Assembly (NCBI RefSeq): GCF_900176275.1
Contig: NZ_FWXD01000016.1
Coordinates: 31,457-95,456 of the forward strand
Direction: 5' to 3'
Origin: Andreprevotia lacus DSM 23236
GTDB taxonomy: Bacteria; Pseudomonadota; Gammaproteobacteria; Burkholderiales; Chitinibacteraceae
Length of the DNA: 64,000 nucleotides
Shown here: positions 49,997-58,581 of the stretch, in pieces
Position numbering within the stretch: position 1 is the first letter of the stretch
How the letters are laid out: every line of letters begins with the position of its first letter
Program-made: the position numbers and the translations under genes
Notes under the pieces: generated by a model
The model's database searches: none
What the model saw: the letters and a program-made list of their open reading frames with translations, nothing else
Told to the model about the DNA's origin: nothing

Positions 49997-51259
49997 ATGC
50001 ACACGTTACACAAGCCGCTGGCCGTGCTGCTGCTCGGTCTGGGCGCACTGGCCCCCGCCGGCCACGCGCTGGCTGGCGATGAGGATGCGCTCAACCTGGC
50101 CGACAACACACAGGCCAGCACCGAGCAGGCGCGCGACTGGCGTTTGCTGATCGAGGGCGCCATCGGCGGCAGCGACCAGCGCGATGGCACGCAAACGCGC
50201 TCGCAGCGCGTGTCGGCCAGTGTGGAGCTGGATACGCGGCTGGCGCCGGACTGGCGGCTGGTGCTGTCAGACCGGGTGGACCAGCGCTGGAGCGGCACGC
50301 TGCAGGACGGCGACGCCATCAACACGCTGCGCGATGCCTATGTCAGCTGGCAGGCCAGCCCCACGCGTGCGCTGGATGTCGGCCGCATCAACACGCGTTA
50401 CGGCGTGGCCATGGGTTACAACCCCACCGACTGGTTTGCTGCCGGCGCGGTGCGCTCGCGCGTATCCGAAGACCCCGGCAGCCTGCGCGACAACCGCCAG
50501 GGCAGCGTGATGCTGCGCGGCCAGCAGCTGTGGGACGGCGGCGCGGCCACCCTGCTCTATTCGCCCAAGCTGGCCGACCACCGCGAGGACGGCAGCTTCA
50601 ACCCCGACTGGGGCCGCACCAACGGGCAAGACCGCGCGCTGCTGTCGGTCAGCACCCGGCTTAGCGACAGCCTCAGCCCCGAATGGCTGCTGTACCACCA
50701 GGCCGGCGGCGCGCCGCAACTGGGCCTCAACCTGTCGTGGCTGGCCAACCCGGCCACGGTGGCGTATCTGGAATGGTCGGGCGGGCGGCAACGCTCGCAG
50801 CTGGCGCAGGCACTGGGTGGTGACGACACCGCGTTCCGCCAGCGGCTGGCCATCGGCGCCACCTACACCACCGATTTCAAGCTCAGCACTACCGTCGAGT
50901 ATGACTACAACGGCGCCGGGCTGGACGACGATGGCTGGCAGGCGCTGCAGGCCGGCAACCCCGGCCGCTATTGGGCCTATCGCGGCACGGTGAGCGATTT
51001 GCAGGCGCTGCCCACCCGCCACGCCTGGTTTATCCGTGCCGCCTGGCAGGATGCGCTGATCAACCACCTCGACCTGACCGGCATGCTGCGCATCAACGGC
51101 GACGACCACAGCCGCATGAGCTGGCTGGAAGCGCGCTACCACTGGGACAAGACCGATGTGGCGCTGCAATGGCAGCACTACGGCGGCAACAGCGGCAGCG
51201 AATACGGCGCGCTGCCGCAGCGGCAGCTGTGGCAGGTATTGCTTACCCGCTATTTCTGA
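49997..51259 (+). CDS. Outer-membrane beta-barrel protein
   Basis: A 420-residue protein starting MHTLHKPLAVLLLGLGALAP with GGAGTGAGG upstream and a signal peptide ending GHALA. The mature protein is a series of amphipathic strands (WRLVLSDRVDQRWSG; ALDVGRINTRYGVAMGYNPT; SVMLRGQQLWDGGAATLLYS; KLSTTVEYDYNGAGL) ending in VLLTRYF, with a C-terminal aromatic residue as required by the BAM machinery. It is the last gene of the ABC operon and may be the outer-membrane component of the path formed by the ATPase, permease and LolA-like protein. No known porin family is evident. Confidence 0.75.
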   Translation: MHTLHKPLAVLLLGLGALAPAGHALAGDEDALNLADNTQASTEQARDWRLLIEGAIGGSDQRDGTQTRSQRVSASVELDTRLAPDWRLVLSDRVDQRWSGTLQDGDAINTLRDAYVSWQASPTRALDVGRINTRYGVAMGYNPTDWFAAGAVRSRVSEDPGSLRDNRQGSVMLRGQQLWDGGAATLLYSPKLADHREDGSFNPDWGRTNGQDRALLSVSTRLSDSLSPEWLLYHQAGGAPQLGLNLSWLANPATVAYLEWSGGRQRSQLAQALGGDDTAFRQRLAIGATYTTDFKLSTTVEYDYNGAGLDDDGWQALQAGNPGRYWAYRGTVSDLQALPTRHAWFIRAAWQDALINHLDLTGMLRINGDDHSRMSWLEARYHWDKTDVALQWQHYGGNSGSEYGALPQRQLWQVLLTRYF

Positions 51260-51332
51260 TTACCTTTTGTATCTGTTTGGCGGAGGCGGGCGGGTGTACA
51301 ACGAAAGCATGGCAAACCATCGGGGTAACACC

Positions 51333-51660
51333 ATGAAATGGATCGCATCCGGCCTGCTGCTGCTGGCCCTCAACGCCCATGCCGACACGCTGCGCTGCGG
51401 CAATCTGCTGATCCAGCGGCGACAGCACGCACATGGTGCGCAGCCGCTGCGGCGACCCCGACAGCGTGGACAAATACACCGCACCCGACTACGGCGTGCA
51501 CTACTGGTATGACCGCTACAAGAAACCCGTGCGCCAGCAGGACATCGGCGTGAAGGAAGTGTGGCTGTACGACCGGGGCAGCAACCAGCTCAACGCCCGG
51601 CTGACCTTCATCAACGGCGAGCTCACGCAGATCGACATGCTGGGATACGGCAGCAAGTAG
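51333..51660 (+). pseudogene. Frameshifted DUF2845-like secreted protein
   Basis: The frame from ATG at 51333 gives a signal peptide and MKWIASGLLLLALNAHADTL, then RCGNLLIQ, but leaves the expected path after CAG at 51414-51416. From 51418 a second frame continues GDSTHMVRSRCGDPDSVDKY and runs to a TAG at 51658-51660 (VWLYDRGSNQLNARLTFING). Together they make a complete DUF2845-type protein (RCGN...GDS...RCG-P). One base too many or two too few lies at about 51417. Either a real frameshift or a sequencing error. Confidence 0.75.
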
Positions 51661-51773
51661 CGGCCGGCAAAACCGGCGGGCACCCGGCGTGGCCCGGGGG
51701 CTTGATGCCGGTACAGCCACCGATCACGGCCGAGGGTGCAACAGGCGCCCGGCACGGGCGGGGTATCCGTCCC

Positions 51774-53990
51774 TCAATGCTCGCCGCCCGAGGCCTCGTG
51801 CGTCACCCGCGCCCACCAGTCACTCACGTCTCGGAACACCAGCACGGCGCCGACGATATTGGCATTGACGTCGCGCAGCGGCATGCTCGACTCCTGGATC
51901 ACCAGGCTGAGGCCAAATTTGTTGAGCAACACGCTGCGGCGCTGCAGCGCGCCATCCAGGGTGGTGCCGTCGAGTATGGGCTGCGGCAGCGGTTCGGACG
52001 GCAGGCCGGTGTCTTCATCCACGGTCTGGAAAATGCGGCTGAGCGGACGGCCCAGCGCTTCTTCGGGCTGCCAGCCGATCAGCGCCGAGGCCACCGGGTT
52101 GAGGTATTCGATCTTGCCGGCCATGTCGGTGGTGATCACGCCATCGCCGATCGAGTCGAGAATGGATTCGATGCGCTGTTTCTCGCTGCGCACCATCAGT
52201 TCGGCAGCGCGGATGGCGGTCACGTCATGGCCGACGCCGCGATAGCCGATGAACACGCCCTGCTCGTCAAAAATCGGCTTGCCCGATACGCTGACCAGGA
52301 TGGGGGTGCGGCCCAGCTCCAGCAGGTAGCAGAAATCCTGGAAGGGCTGGTGCTGCGCCACACGCTGGCGGAAATCAAACCATTCCTGCTCCGAAATGCC
52401 GCCCTGCCCCAGATCCCAGCGTGTCTTGCCCAGCAGGCGGTTGGCATCCACGCCCAGCCGGCGCAAAAAAGAACCGGAAATGAAGGTAAAGCGGTATTGC
52501 GCGTCTTGCTCCCAGAACCAGCCGTTGGCCAGCTCGATCAGGTCGGTAAAGCGTGCGTCGTTGGTTTTGGCCTGCACTTCCAGCCGGTGGTGGCCGCTGA
52601 CGTCGTGCGCGAACAGCGCACTGCCGTCGGGCCGCTCGTTGCTGTCCTGCAGCGGCACGATGCGCAAGTCGTAATGGCGCTGCTCGCCACCCGGTTCGTG
52701 CAGCTGGCCTTCCAGCATCAGCGGCTTGTCGGTGCTGGCGAGCTCGGCCGAGGTGAACAGCGGCTCGGTATGCCCCAGCAAAGGCCGGTTTTGTGCGGCA
52801 AACGCTTCACGTGCGGCGCGGTTGGCATAAACGATGCGGCCGTGCACGTCGCGACTGACGATGACATCCTGTGCCGCTTCGGCCACCTGCACCAGCCGGC
52901 GCTGCAGGTTTTGCTGCGCGCGCAGGTCTTCGGTGATTTCGTCGGCGATGCTCAGCGCCATGTCGCGCGCGTTGCGCTGCCGTTGCAGTATGACGCCCAC
53001 GCCCAGCGCCAGGCCAATGCCCAGCAGCCACAACATGCGCCAGATGCCCATGTAGCGATCGGCATAAATGCCCTGCTCACTGCCCAGCGCCAGTCGCCAC
53101 TGGCGGCCGGGCAGGTCGATCAGCTCGGTGGCGGTATAGCGTGCCGCCGCTGGCGCGAGGTCGCCCGGCGGATACAGGCGCAGCGCCCCGTCGGCGCTGT
53201 TGTGGCCCAGAAAACGCCCTTGGTCCCACAATGCCAGTTGCACTTGCTCGCGCAGCTTCGGGTCTACCCATGACACCACGTCGGCCACGCGAAAGACCAC
53301 GCCTATGGTGCCAATAAAGGCACGCCGGCGTGCCGCCACCGATGCCAGCGGCTGGTCGGGCTGATAAACCGGATAGCGCAGCACATAGCCCAGCGACTGC
53401 TCGGGCAGGCCCACCAGCATATAGGGGCGCGTCATCACGCCCTGGTTGTAGTCGCGCGCGTATTCGATGGCCTCGCGGCTGGCGGGCAGCGAGCCGACAT
53501 CAAGGCCAAAATATTGCGTGGTGGCATTGTTCACCGGATAGACATAATCGGTGATGTAGAGCATGTCGCCAGCCGGGTTGGCTGGCGTCAGCCGAAACGG
53601 CGGATAACGTGAGCCGGCCAGCGTGGGCTGCACGCGTGCTTCAAAGCCGGCCAGATCGGCGCGCGGCACCGCCCGCACGAAGGACATGGTGACAAAGCCG
53701 GGGTAACGCTGTTCGACATTGAGCTGGTTGAGCAACTGGCCGAACTGCTGGCGATCCAGATTGGGGTTGGCGGCAAACGCCCCCTGCAGGCCACGCAACA
53801 GCTCGGCCTGCAGTCGCAGCCGCCCTTCCAGCTGTTGCGCCACCACATGTGCGCGGGCATCCAGCACCTGTTGCAGGTCGCGGCGGATTTCGCCGGCCAG
53901 CCAGAGGTGCAGCAGGCCGGTCAGCAGCACACCGGCCAGCAAGCAGAGCCACAAAGCCTGGTAGTTGCGCCAGTGGCTCTTGAGCTTCAT
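51774..53990 (-). CDS. CHASE and multi-PAS membrane sensor lacking an output domain
   Basis: A 738-residue protein. A helix at residues 12-32 (LWLCLLAGVLLTGLLHLWLA), then a CHASE domain (GFVTMSFVRAVPRADLAGFE; AGDMLYITDYVYPVNN; GTIGVVFRVADVVSW), a second helix near 318-337 (MLWLLGIGLALGVGVILQRQ), and three PAS domains (LVQVAEAAQDVIVSRDVHGR; NGWFWEQDAQYRFTFISGSF; ESILDSIGDGVITTDMAGKI). The protein ends VFRDVSDWWARVTHEASGGE, where GGDEF proteins read on as ...HEASHDALTGL. The output domain is missing. It begins by ATGA overlap on the M14 gene. Confidence 0.85.
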   Translation of the reverse strand: MKLKSHWRNYQALWLCLLAGVLLTGLLHLWLAGEIRRDLQQVLDARAHVVAQQLEGRLRLQAELLRGLQGAFAANPNLDRQQFGQLLNQLNVEQRYPGFVTMSFVRAVPRADLAGFEARVQPTLAGSRYPPFRLTPANPAGDMLYITDYVYPVNNATTQYFGLDVGSLPASREAIEYARDYNQGVMTRPYMLVGLPEQSLGYVLRYPVYQPDQPLASVAARRRAFIGTIGVVFRVADVVSWVDPKLREQVQLALWDQGRFLGHNSADGALRLYPPGDLAPAAARYTATELIDLPGRQWRLALGSEQGIYADRYMGIWRMLWLLGIGLALGVGVILQRQRNARDMALSIADEITEDLRAQQNLQRRLVQVAEAAQDVIVSRDVHGRIVYANRAAREAFAAQNRPLLGHTEPLFTSAELASTDKPLMLEGQLHEPGGEQRHYDLRIVPLQDSNERPDGSALFAHDVSGHHRLEVQAKTNDARFTDLIELANGWFWEQDAQYRFTFISGSFLRRLGVDANRLLGKTRWDLGQGGISEQEWFDFRQRVAQHQPFQDFCYLLELGRTPILVSVSGKPIFDEQGVFIGYRGVGHDVTAIRAAELMVRSEKQRIESILDSIGDGVITTDMAGKIEYLNPVASALIGWQPEEALGRPLSRIFQTVDEDTGLPSEPLPQPILDGTTLDGALQRRSVLLNKFGLSLVIQESSMPLRDVNANIVGAVLVFRDVSDWWARVTHEASGGEH

Positions 53991-55120
53991 TTCAGCTCAT
54001 CCACCACGGCCAGCAGCGCCTGCAGCACCGAGGCGCCGAACTGGCGCGAACGCTCGCCATTCCAGCCTACCGCCGGCAGCGGTGCATCGGCGGTGTCCTT
54101 GAACGGCATTTCGATGGTGTAGGCCAGGCAGCCAAAGGCATCGCCCACCCAGTTGGTAGCCAAGGTGAGCGTTTCGGGGCCGAACTGGCTGGCGCCGTAG
54201 CCGTGCTTGGTCTGAAAATCGGGGCTGGCAGCCAGCCACGCGGCCTTGAAGGCATCTTGCAGGCCCTGCTGGCGGGCCGAGAACGAAGGGTTGTCCTCGC
54301 AACCGGCCACGAAATTGTGCGGGATGGATTCATCGCCGTGCACATCCAGAAAGGCATCGACGCCGCTGTGCAGCATCTGCTGGCGCACCAGGTACACCTC
54401 GGGGCTGCGCGCCAGGCTGGGGTTCTGCCATTCGCGGTTGAGGTTGGCGCCGGCCGCATTGGTGCGCAGGTTGCCGCGCACGCTGCCGTCCGGGTTCATA
54501 TTGGGCACGATGTAGAACACCGCCTTGCCCAGCAACGCGCGGCCGACGGCGTTGCAGTCGTCCACCAGTGCTTCGATCAGCCCTTCGACGAACCATTCGG
54601 CCATGGTTTCGCCCGGGTGCTGGCGGGCGGTGATCCAGACGATTTTCTTGCCTGCACCGTCCACGCCGATCTTGAGCGCATCCAGATCGCGCCCGTCCAG
54701 CGTCTGGCCCAGTGGCAGCAATTGCACCCACGGCGACAGCTCGAGCGCGCCGCCGATCAGCTGCTGGTGGCGCTCCCACGAATAGGGCTCGAAATAGGCG
54801 TACCACACCGCGTCGTGCTCGGGCGTATGGCGGATGGTGTAGGTCTGGCCATCGAACTCGCCCGGCACGCGGAACCAGTGCTCGCGGTCGTACGAGGCGA
54901 CGGCGTTGTAATCGTGCCAGCCGCCCGGATAGGCGCTCTGGCCGGCATTCTCGAAATGCAGCACCGCGTCCCTGTCCTTGGCGCCGCTCAGGCGAAAGTG
55001 GAACCACTGCGCGAAGTCGCTGGCGTTGTCGGCGCGCAGCCTGAGGCGCACGTTGCCGATATCGCTGGCATCGATCACCTCGATGGCACCCGAATCGAAC
55101 ACGGAGGAAATGGTGGGCAT
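53987..55120 (-). CDS. M14-family zinc carboxypeptidase (cytosolic carboxypeptidase type)
   Basis: A 377-residue protein starting MPTISSVFDSGAIEVIDASD. An N-terminal beta-sandwich (residues 1-125, LRADNASDFAQWFHFRLSGA) precedes the catalytic domain. Zinc ligands are HPGE at 168-171 (H168, E171) and the His of DVHGD near 261; NMNPDGSVRGN (substrate Arg) and the general base Glu in YTIEMPFKD near 337 are present. This two-domain form is the CCP subfamily, in which eukaryotic members remove Glu from tubulin; bacterial substrates are unknown. It lies inside the metX-metW operon. Confidence 0.85.
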   Translation of the reverse strand: MPTISSVFDSGAIEVIDASDIGNVRLRLRADNASDFAQWFHFRLSGAKDRDAVLHFENAGQSAYPGGWHDYNAVASYDREHWFRVPGEFDGQTYTIRHTPEHDAVWYAYFEPYSWERHQQLIGGALELSPWVQLLPLGQTLDGRDLDALKIGVDGAGKKIVWITARQHPGETMAEWFVEGLIEALVDDCNAVGRALLGKAVFYIVPNMNPDGSVRGNLRTNAAGANLNREWQNPSLARSPEVYLVRQQMLHSGVDAFLDVHGDESIPHNFVAGCEDNPSFSARQQGLQDAFKAAWLAASPDFQTKHGYGASQFGPETLTLATNWVGDAFGCLAYTIEMPFKDTADAPLPAVGWNGERSRQFGASVLQALLAVVDELK

Positions 55121-55124
55121 GGCC

Positions 55125-56099
55125 TTACTCGGTTTCAAAGGGGTAACGCAGGCCCAAACCGGCACGGGCCGCGTCGATCAGTTGAATCATGGCACGAGAA
55201 TGCGCATGTGTAAGCAGATTACTTTCAGTGCGCCCTTCACGGATCAAATCACAGAAGTGCGCGGTCTCGTAATTGAGGCCGCTGCCCTCGAACGGCGCAT
55301 CGATCTCGACCTTGCGGCCATCGCGGTAATGCACCACTGCGTGCAGCGGGTTCCACCATTTTTCGCGGATCACCACGTGGCCGCCGCTGGCGCCGATCAT
55401 CGCGTCGCCGCTGCCCGAGGTATCCAGCCCGCAATAGAGCTGGGCGATGCCGGTGGCGTGCTGGCTCTGGATGCTGGCAAAGGTATCGACGCCGCTGCTG
55501 CCGATGCGGCCCAGGGTTTGCACATCAAGCGCCGGCCCCAGCCAGTCCACCGCCAGAAAGGCGGCATAAATGCCGATATCGAGCAGGCTGCCGCCGGCCA
55601 GGGCCGGGTTGAGCACCGCATGGCCGGGGGGCACGCCGGCGCTGGCAAAACCGGCACGCACAAAGCGCACCTTGCCGATGGGGTCGGCCGCCAGTTGCTC
55701 GCGCAGGCGCTCGAACAGCGGGTAGAACGGCGGCTTCATCGCCTCCATGAACAGCTTGCCGCTGGCTTTGGCGGCAGCCAGCACCTCGTCCAGCTCGCGC
55801 AGCGACACGGCGGCAGGCTTTTCGCACAGCACGTGCTTGCCGGCGGCCAGCGCCTGCACGGTCAGCGGCGCGTGGCTGGTGTGCGGCGTGGCGATGTAGA
55901 CCGCGTCGATATCGCTGGCCAGCAGCGCCTCGTAGTCCTCGCACACGTGCGCGCCGTATTCGGTGGCAAAGGCATGTGCCTTGATGCGGTTGCGGTTCCA
56001 CACCTGCGCCAGCTCGGCGCCGGGCACGTGCTGCAGGCCCTGCGCAAAGCGCCGCGCGATATTGCCGGTGCCGACGATGCCAAAACGGATGGCCTGCAT
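55125..56099 (-). CDS. Gfo/Idh/MocA-family oxidoreductase
   Basis: A 324-residue protein starting MQAIRFGIVGTGNIARRFAQ. The N-terminal Rossmann motif GIVGTGNIA binds NAD(P); VYIATPHTSHAPLTVQALAA and GKHVLCEKPAAVSLRELDEV carry the EKP catalytic Lys. The C-terminal half is the substrate domain (GSLLDIGIYAAFLAVDWLGP; HxxxD-like segments). The family oxidises or reduces sugars and related polyols; the substrate cannot be given. It starts 3 bases after the metW stop, so co-translation is likely, although no metabolic link to methionine is known. Confidence 0.85.
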   Translation of the reverse strand: MQAIRFGIVGTGNIARRFAQGLQHVPGAELAQVWNRNRIKAHAFATEYGAHVCEDYEALLASDIDAVYIATPHTSHAPLTVQALAAGKHVLCEKPAAVSLRELDEVLAAAKASGKLFMEAMKPPFYPLFERLREQLAADPIGKVRFVRAGFASAGVPPGHAVLNPALAGGSLLDIGIYAAFLAVDWLGPALDVQTLGRIGSSGVDTFASIQSQHATGIAQLYCGLDTSGSGDAMIGASGGHVVIREKWWNPLHAVVHYRDGRKVEIDAPFEGSGLNYETAHFCDLIREGRTESNLLTHAHSRAMIQLIDAARAGLGLRYPFETE

Positions 56100-56101
56100 G
56101 C

Positions 56102-56695
56102 TCAGACCTTTTCGAAGCGCACGACAGCCAGACTGCCGCGCAGATTGGGCAGCACGGTGATTTCGTGCCCTTCATTGAGCACCACGCGGCCGGTGTTGCG
56201 CATGCCCAGCTTGCCCAGCAGGCCATCGAAATCGTACAGCGTGCAGAAGTGGATATTGGGCGTGTTGTACCACTGGTAAGGAATGGTCTCGGACACCGGC
56301 ATGCGGCCGATCATGATCTGCCAGCGGTTTTCCCAGTAACCGAAGTTGGGGAAGGTAACGAGGCCGGTGCGCCCCACGCGCAGCATTTCGCGCAGGATGC
56401 CCTCGACATTGTGCATGGCCTGGATGGTGAGCGAGAGCACCACGAAGTCGAACGAGCCATCCTCGAACTGGGTCAGCCCCGATTCAAGGTCGCTGTGGAT
56501 GACGTTGATGCCTTTCTCGACGCAGGCAGTTACCGAGTCGACGTCGATTTCCACGCCATAGTTGCGCGTGTGCTTGTGGCGGGCCAGCCAGGCCAGCAGT
56601 TCGCCATCGCCGCAGCCGAGGTCGAGCACCGAGGCATCGGGGGTGATCCAGTCGGCAATGCGTTGCAGGTCGGGACGGAGCGGACGGGTGCTCAT
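56102..56695 (-). CDS. metW: MetW, methionine biosynthesis protein
   Basis: A 197-residue SAM-methyltransferase-like protein. Motifs: [20 protein letters not shown] (motif I), [40 protein letters not shown] and [15 protein letters not shown]. In proteobacteria MetW is encoded after metX and is needed for the succinyl-type homoserine acyltransferase to act. It overlaps metX by ATGA (56692-56695). Full length for the family. Confidence 0.95.
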   Translation of the reverse strand: MSTRPLRPDLQRIADWITPDASVLDLGCGDGELLAWLARHKHTRNYGVEIDVDSVTACVEKGINVIHSDLESGLTQFEDGSFDFVVLSLTIQAMHNVEGILREMLRVGRTGLVTFPNFGYWENRWQIMIGRMPVSETIPYQWYNTPNIHFCTLYDFDGLLGKLGMRNTGRVVLNEGHEITVLPNLRGSLAVVRFEKV

Positions 56696-57825
56696 GCGTT
56701 CACCTCCGCAGCAATGCGGTTCAGGTAGGCACGCATGATGTTGTGGTAGGGCGGGTCTTCCATCAAAAAGGCATCGTGGCCGTGTGCAGATTCGATTTCG
56801 GCATAGGTCACGTCACGCTTGGCATCGAGCAGCGCCTTGACGATCTCGCGCGAGCGCTCGGGCGAGAAACGCCAGTCGGAGGTGAACGACACCACCAGGA
56901 ATTTGGCATGCGCCTCGCGCAGTGCCGCCACCAGATCGCCGCCGTAGAAGCGGCCGGGGTCGAAATAGTCGAGTGCCTTGGTCATCAGCAGATAGGTGTT
57001 GGCGTCGAAGTAATCCGAGAACTTGTCGCCCTGATAGCGCAGGTAGGATTCGATCTCGAATTCGACATCGAAGCCGTATTTGTATTCGCCCGAGCGCAGC
57101 ATGCGGCCGAATTTCTCGCCCATGCCGTCGTCGCTCAGGTAGGTGATGTGGCCCAGCATGCGCGCCAGCCGCAGCCCGCGCCGGGGCACCACGCCGTGCT
57201 GGTAATAGTCGCCGCCGTGAAAATCCGGGTCGGTCAGGATGGCCTGGCGCGCCACGTCGTTGAAGGCGATGTTCTGCGCGGTGAGCTTGGGCGCCGAGGC
57301 AATCACCAGCGCATGGCGCACGCGCTCGGGGTGGGTGATGGTCCAGCGCAGCGCCTGCATGCCGCCCAGGCTGCCACCGACCACGGCCGCAAACTGGCGG
57401 ATGCCGAAATGATCGGCCAGCCGCACCTGCGTTTCTACCCAGTCGCGCACCAGCACCAGCGGAAAGGTCGAGCCAAAGGGCTGGCCGGTATCCGGATTGA
57501 TGGTCGACGGCCCGGTGCTGCCATGGCAGCCGCCCAGATTGTTCACGCCGATCACGAAGAAGCGGTTGGTATCGATGGGCTTGCCGGGGCCGATCATGGT
57601 GTCCCACCAGCCGGGCGCCTTGTCGTCCTCGCGGTGCTTGCCGGCCACGTGGTGATGGCCGGACAGTGCATGACAGATCAGGATGGCATTGGACCGGGCG
57701 GCGTTCAGTTCGCCATAGGTTTCCACCATCAGGTCGTAGCGCGGCAAGGTCACGCCCGACGACAGCGTGATCGGGGTTTCAAAAGCGATTTTCTGCGGGG
57801 TGACGATACCGACTGATTGCGTCAT
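56692..57825 (-). CDS. metX: Homoserine O-acyltransferase (MetX)
   Basis: A 377-residue alpha/beta-hydrolase-fold enzyme that acylates homoserine in the first dedicated step of methionine synthesis. Motifs: [40 protein letters not shown], nucleophile in [19 protein letters not shown], and the late [20 protein letters not shown] and [15 protein letters not shown] (Asp and His of the triad). MetX enzymes that travel with MetW are usually succinyltransferases, so succinyl-CoA specificity is inferred. It leads an operon of metX-metW-Gfo/Idh-M14-CHASE/PAS genes with tiny overlaps. Confidence 0.93.
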   Translation of the reverse strand: MTQSVGIVTPQKIAFETPITLSSGVTLPRYDLMVETYGELNAARSNAILICHALSGHHHVAGKHREDDKAPGWWDTMIGPGKPIDTNRFFVIGVNNLGGCHGSTGPSTINPDTGQPFGSTFPLVLVRDWVETQVRLADHFGIRQFAAVVGGSLGGMQALRWTITHPERVRHALVIASAPKLTAQNIAFNDVARQAILTDPDFHGGDYYQHGVVPRRGLRLARMLGHITYLSDDGMGEKFGRMLRSGEYKYGFDVEFEIESYLRYQGDKFSDYFDANTYLLMTKALDYFDPGRFYGGDLVAALREAHAKFLVVSFTSDWRFSPERSREIVKALLDAKRDVTYAEIESAHGHDAFLMEDPPYHNIMRAYLNRIAAEVNA

Positions 57826-58578
57826 GCCGTGCGGCGTTCCATCAAAGCGTAATGTGATATTAGAACCTGTTTGCGGCCTGGCTGCCAGGGTTTGCGCGGG
57901 GCATGCGCATGGTCAAAAGCCGCAAGCCGCGTGCACACCAGGGGCATGCCGGTTCGGGGACATGACAAAGCGCTCATCCGTGCTACCGACAAGCGACAGC
58001 AGGGGCCGGGCCGCGGCATCCAGCCACCGCAGGGCGCAACAAGCGCCACCGACGAGCGACAGCGAGGCTCCCTCGCGGCGGCGAGGGCGGGGGGCGTGGA
58101 ATCAAACAGGGGAGCACCGCTGTTGCGCCATCCGCAGCCGGTCAGCGCCCGGCTTGGCCGGGTGCTTGATGCCGGTTATCCCCCAATCAATGAGCGCGTG
58201 TGCTGGTAGGCGCTCAGCCCGCAAGCGGCTCCCAAAACACCACCAGCGTGGCGGCGCAAATGCTGCGGCGCATTACGCTGCGCTAATGCGCCCTGCGCGG
58301 GCTGACGAGCGACAGCGAGAGCACGGCATCAAGCAACCGTAGGGTGCAACAAGCGCAGCGCGTTGCGCCGCAAGCGGCACCAAAGACGCCTTCAGCGTGA
58401 CGGCGTAAATGCTGACGAGCGACAGCGAGGTTCCCTCACGGCAGCCGAGGGCGGGGGGGCGTGGAATCAAACAGGGGAGCGCCGCTGTTGCGCCATCCGC
58501 AGCCGCTTAGCGCCCGGCTTGGCCGGGTGCTTGATGCCGGTTATCCCCCAATCAACGAGAGCGTGTGCTGCTAGGCAC
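57826..58578. other. 750-base gap filled with repeats
   Basis: Upstream of metX. It contains two near-identical family C copies (58050-58215 and 58414-58581) and a family B repeat (GTAGGGTGCAACAAGCGCAG, GTTGCGCCG) at 58338-58372. The metX promoter should lie in 57826-58040; no riboswitch structure could be recognised. Confidence 0.6.
58050..58215. repeat. Family C repeat, long copy a
   Basis: GACGAGCGACAGCGAGGCTC, GGCGAGGGCGGGGGGC, GTGGAATCAAACAGGGGAGC, CCCGGCTTGGCCGGGTGCTT, GATGCCGGTTATCCCCCAAT and a GTGTGCTGGTAGGC end. Nearly identical to 58414-58581 in direct orientation. Confidence 0.85.
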
Positions 58579-58581
58579 TCA
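58414..58581. repeat. Family C repeat, long copy b
   Basis: Direct repeat of 58050-58215 with few changes. Its end touches the stop codon of the glycosyltransferase gene (58579-58581), so the last bases of that gene lie in repeat sequence. Confidence 0.85.

Noticed and set aside
51561..53273. 570-codon plus-strand frame
   Set aside because: Antisense of the CHASE/PAS sensor.
57826..58049. SAM or cobalamin riboswitch upstream of metX
   Set aside because: No recognisable conserved core or pairing pattern could be identified by eye.
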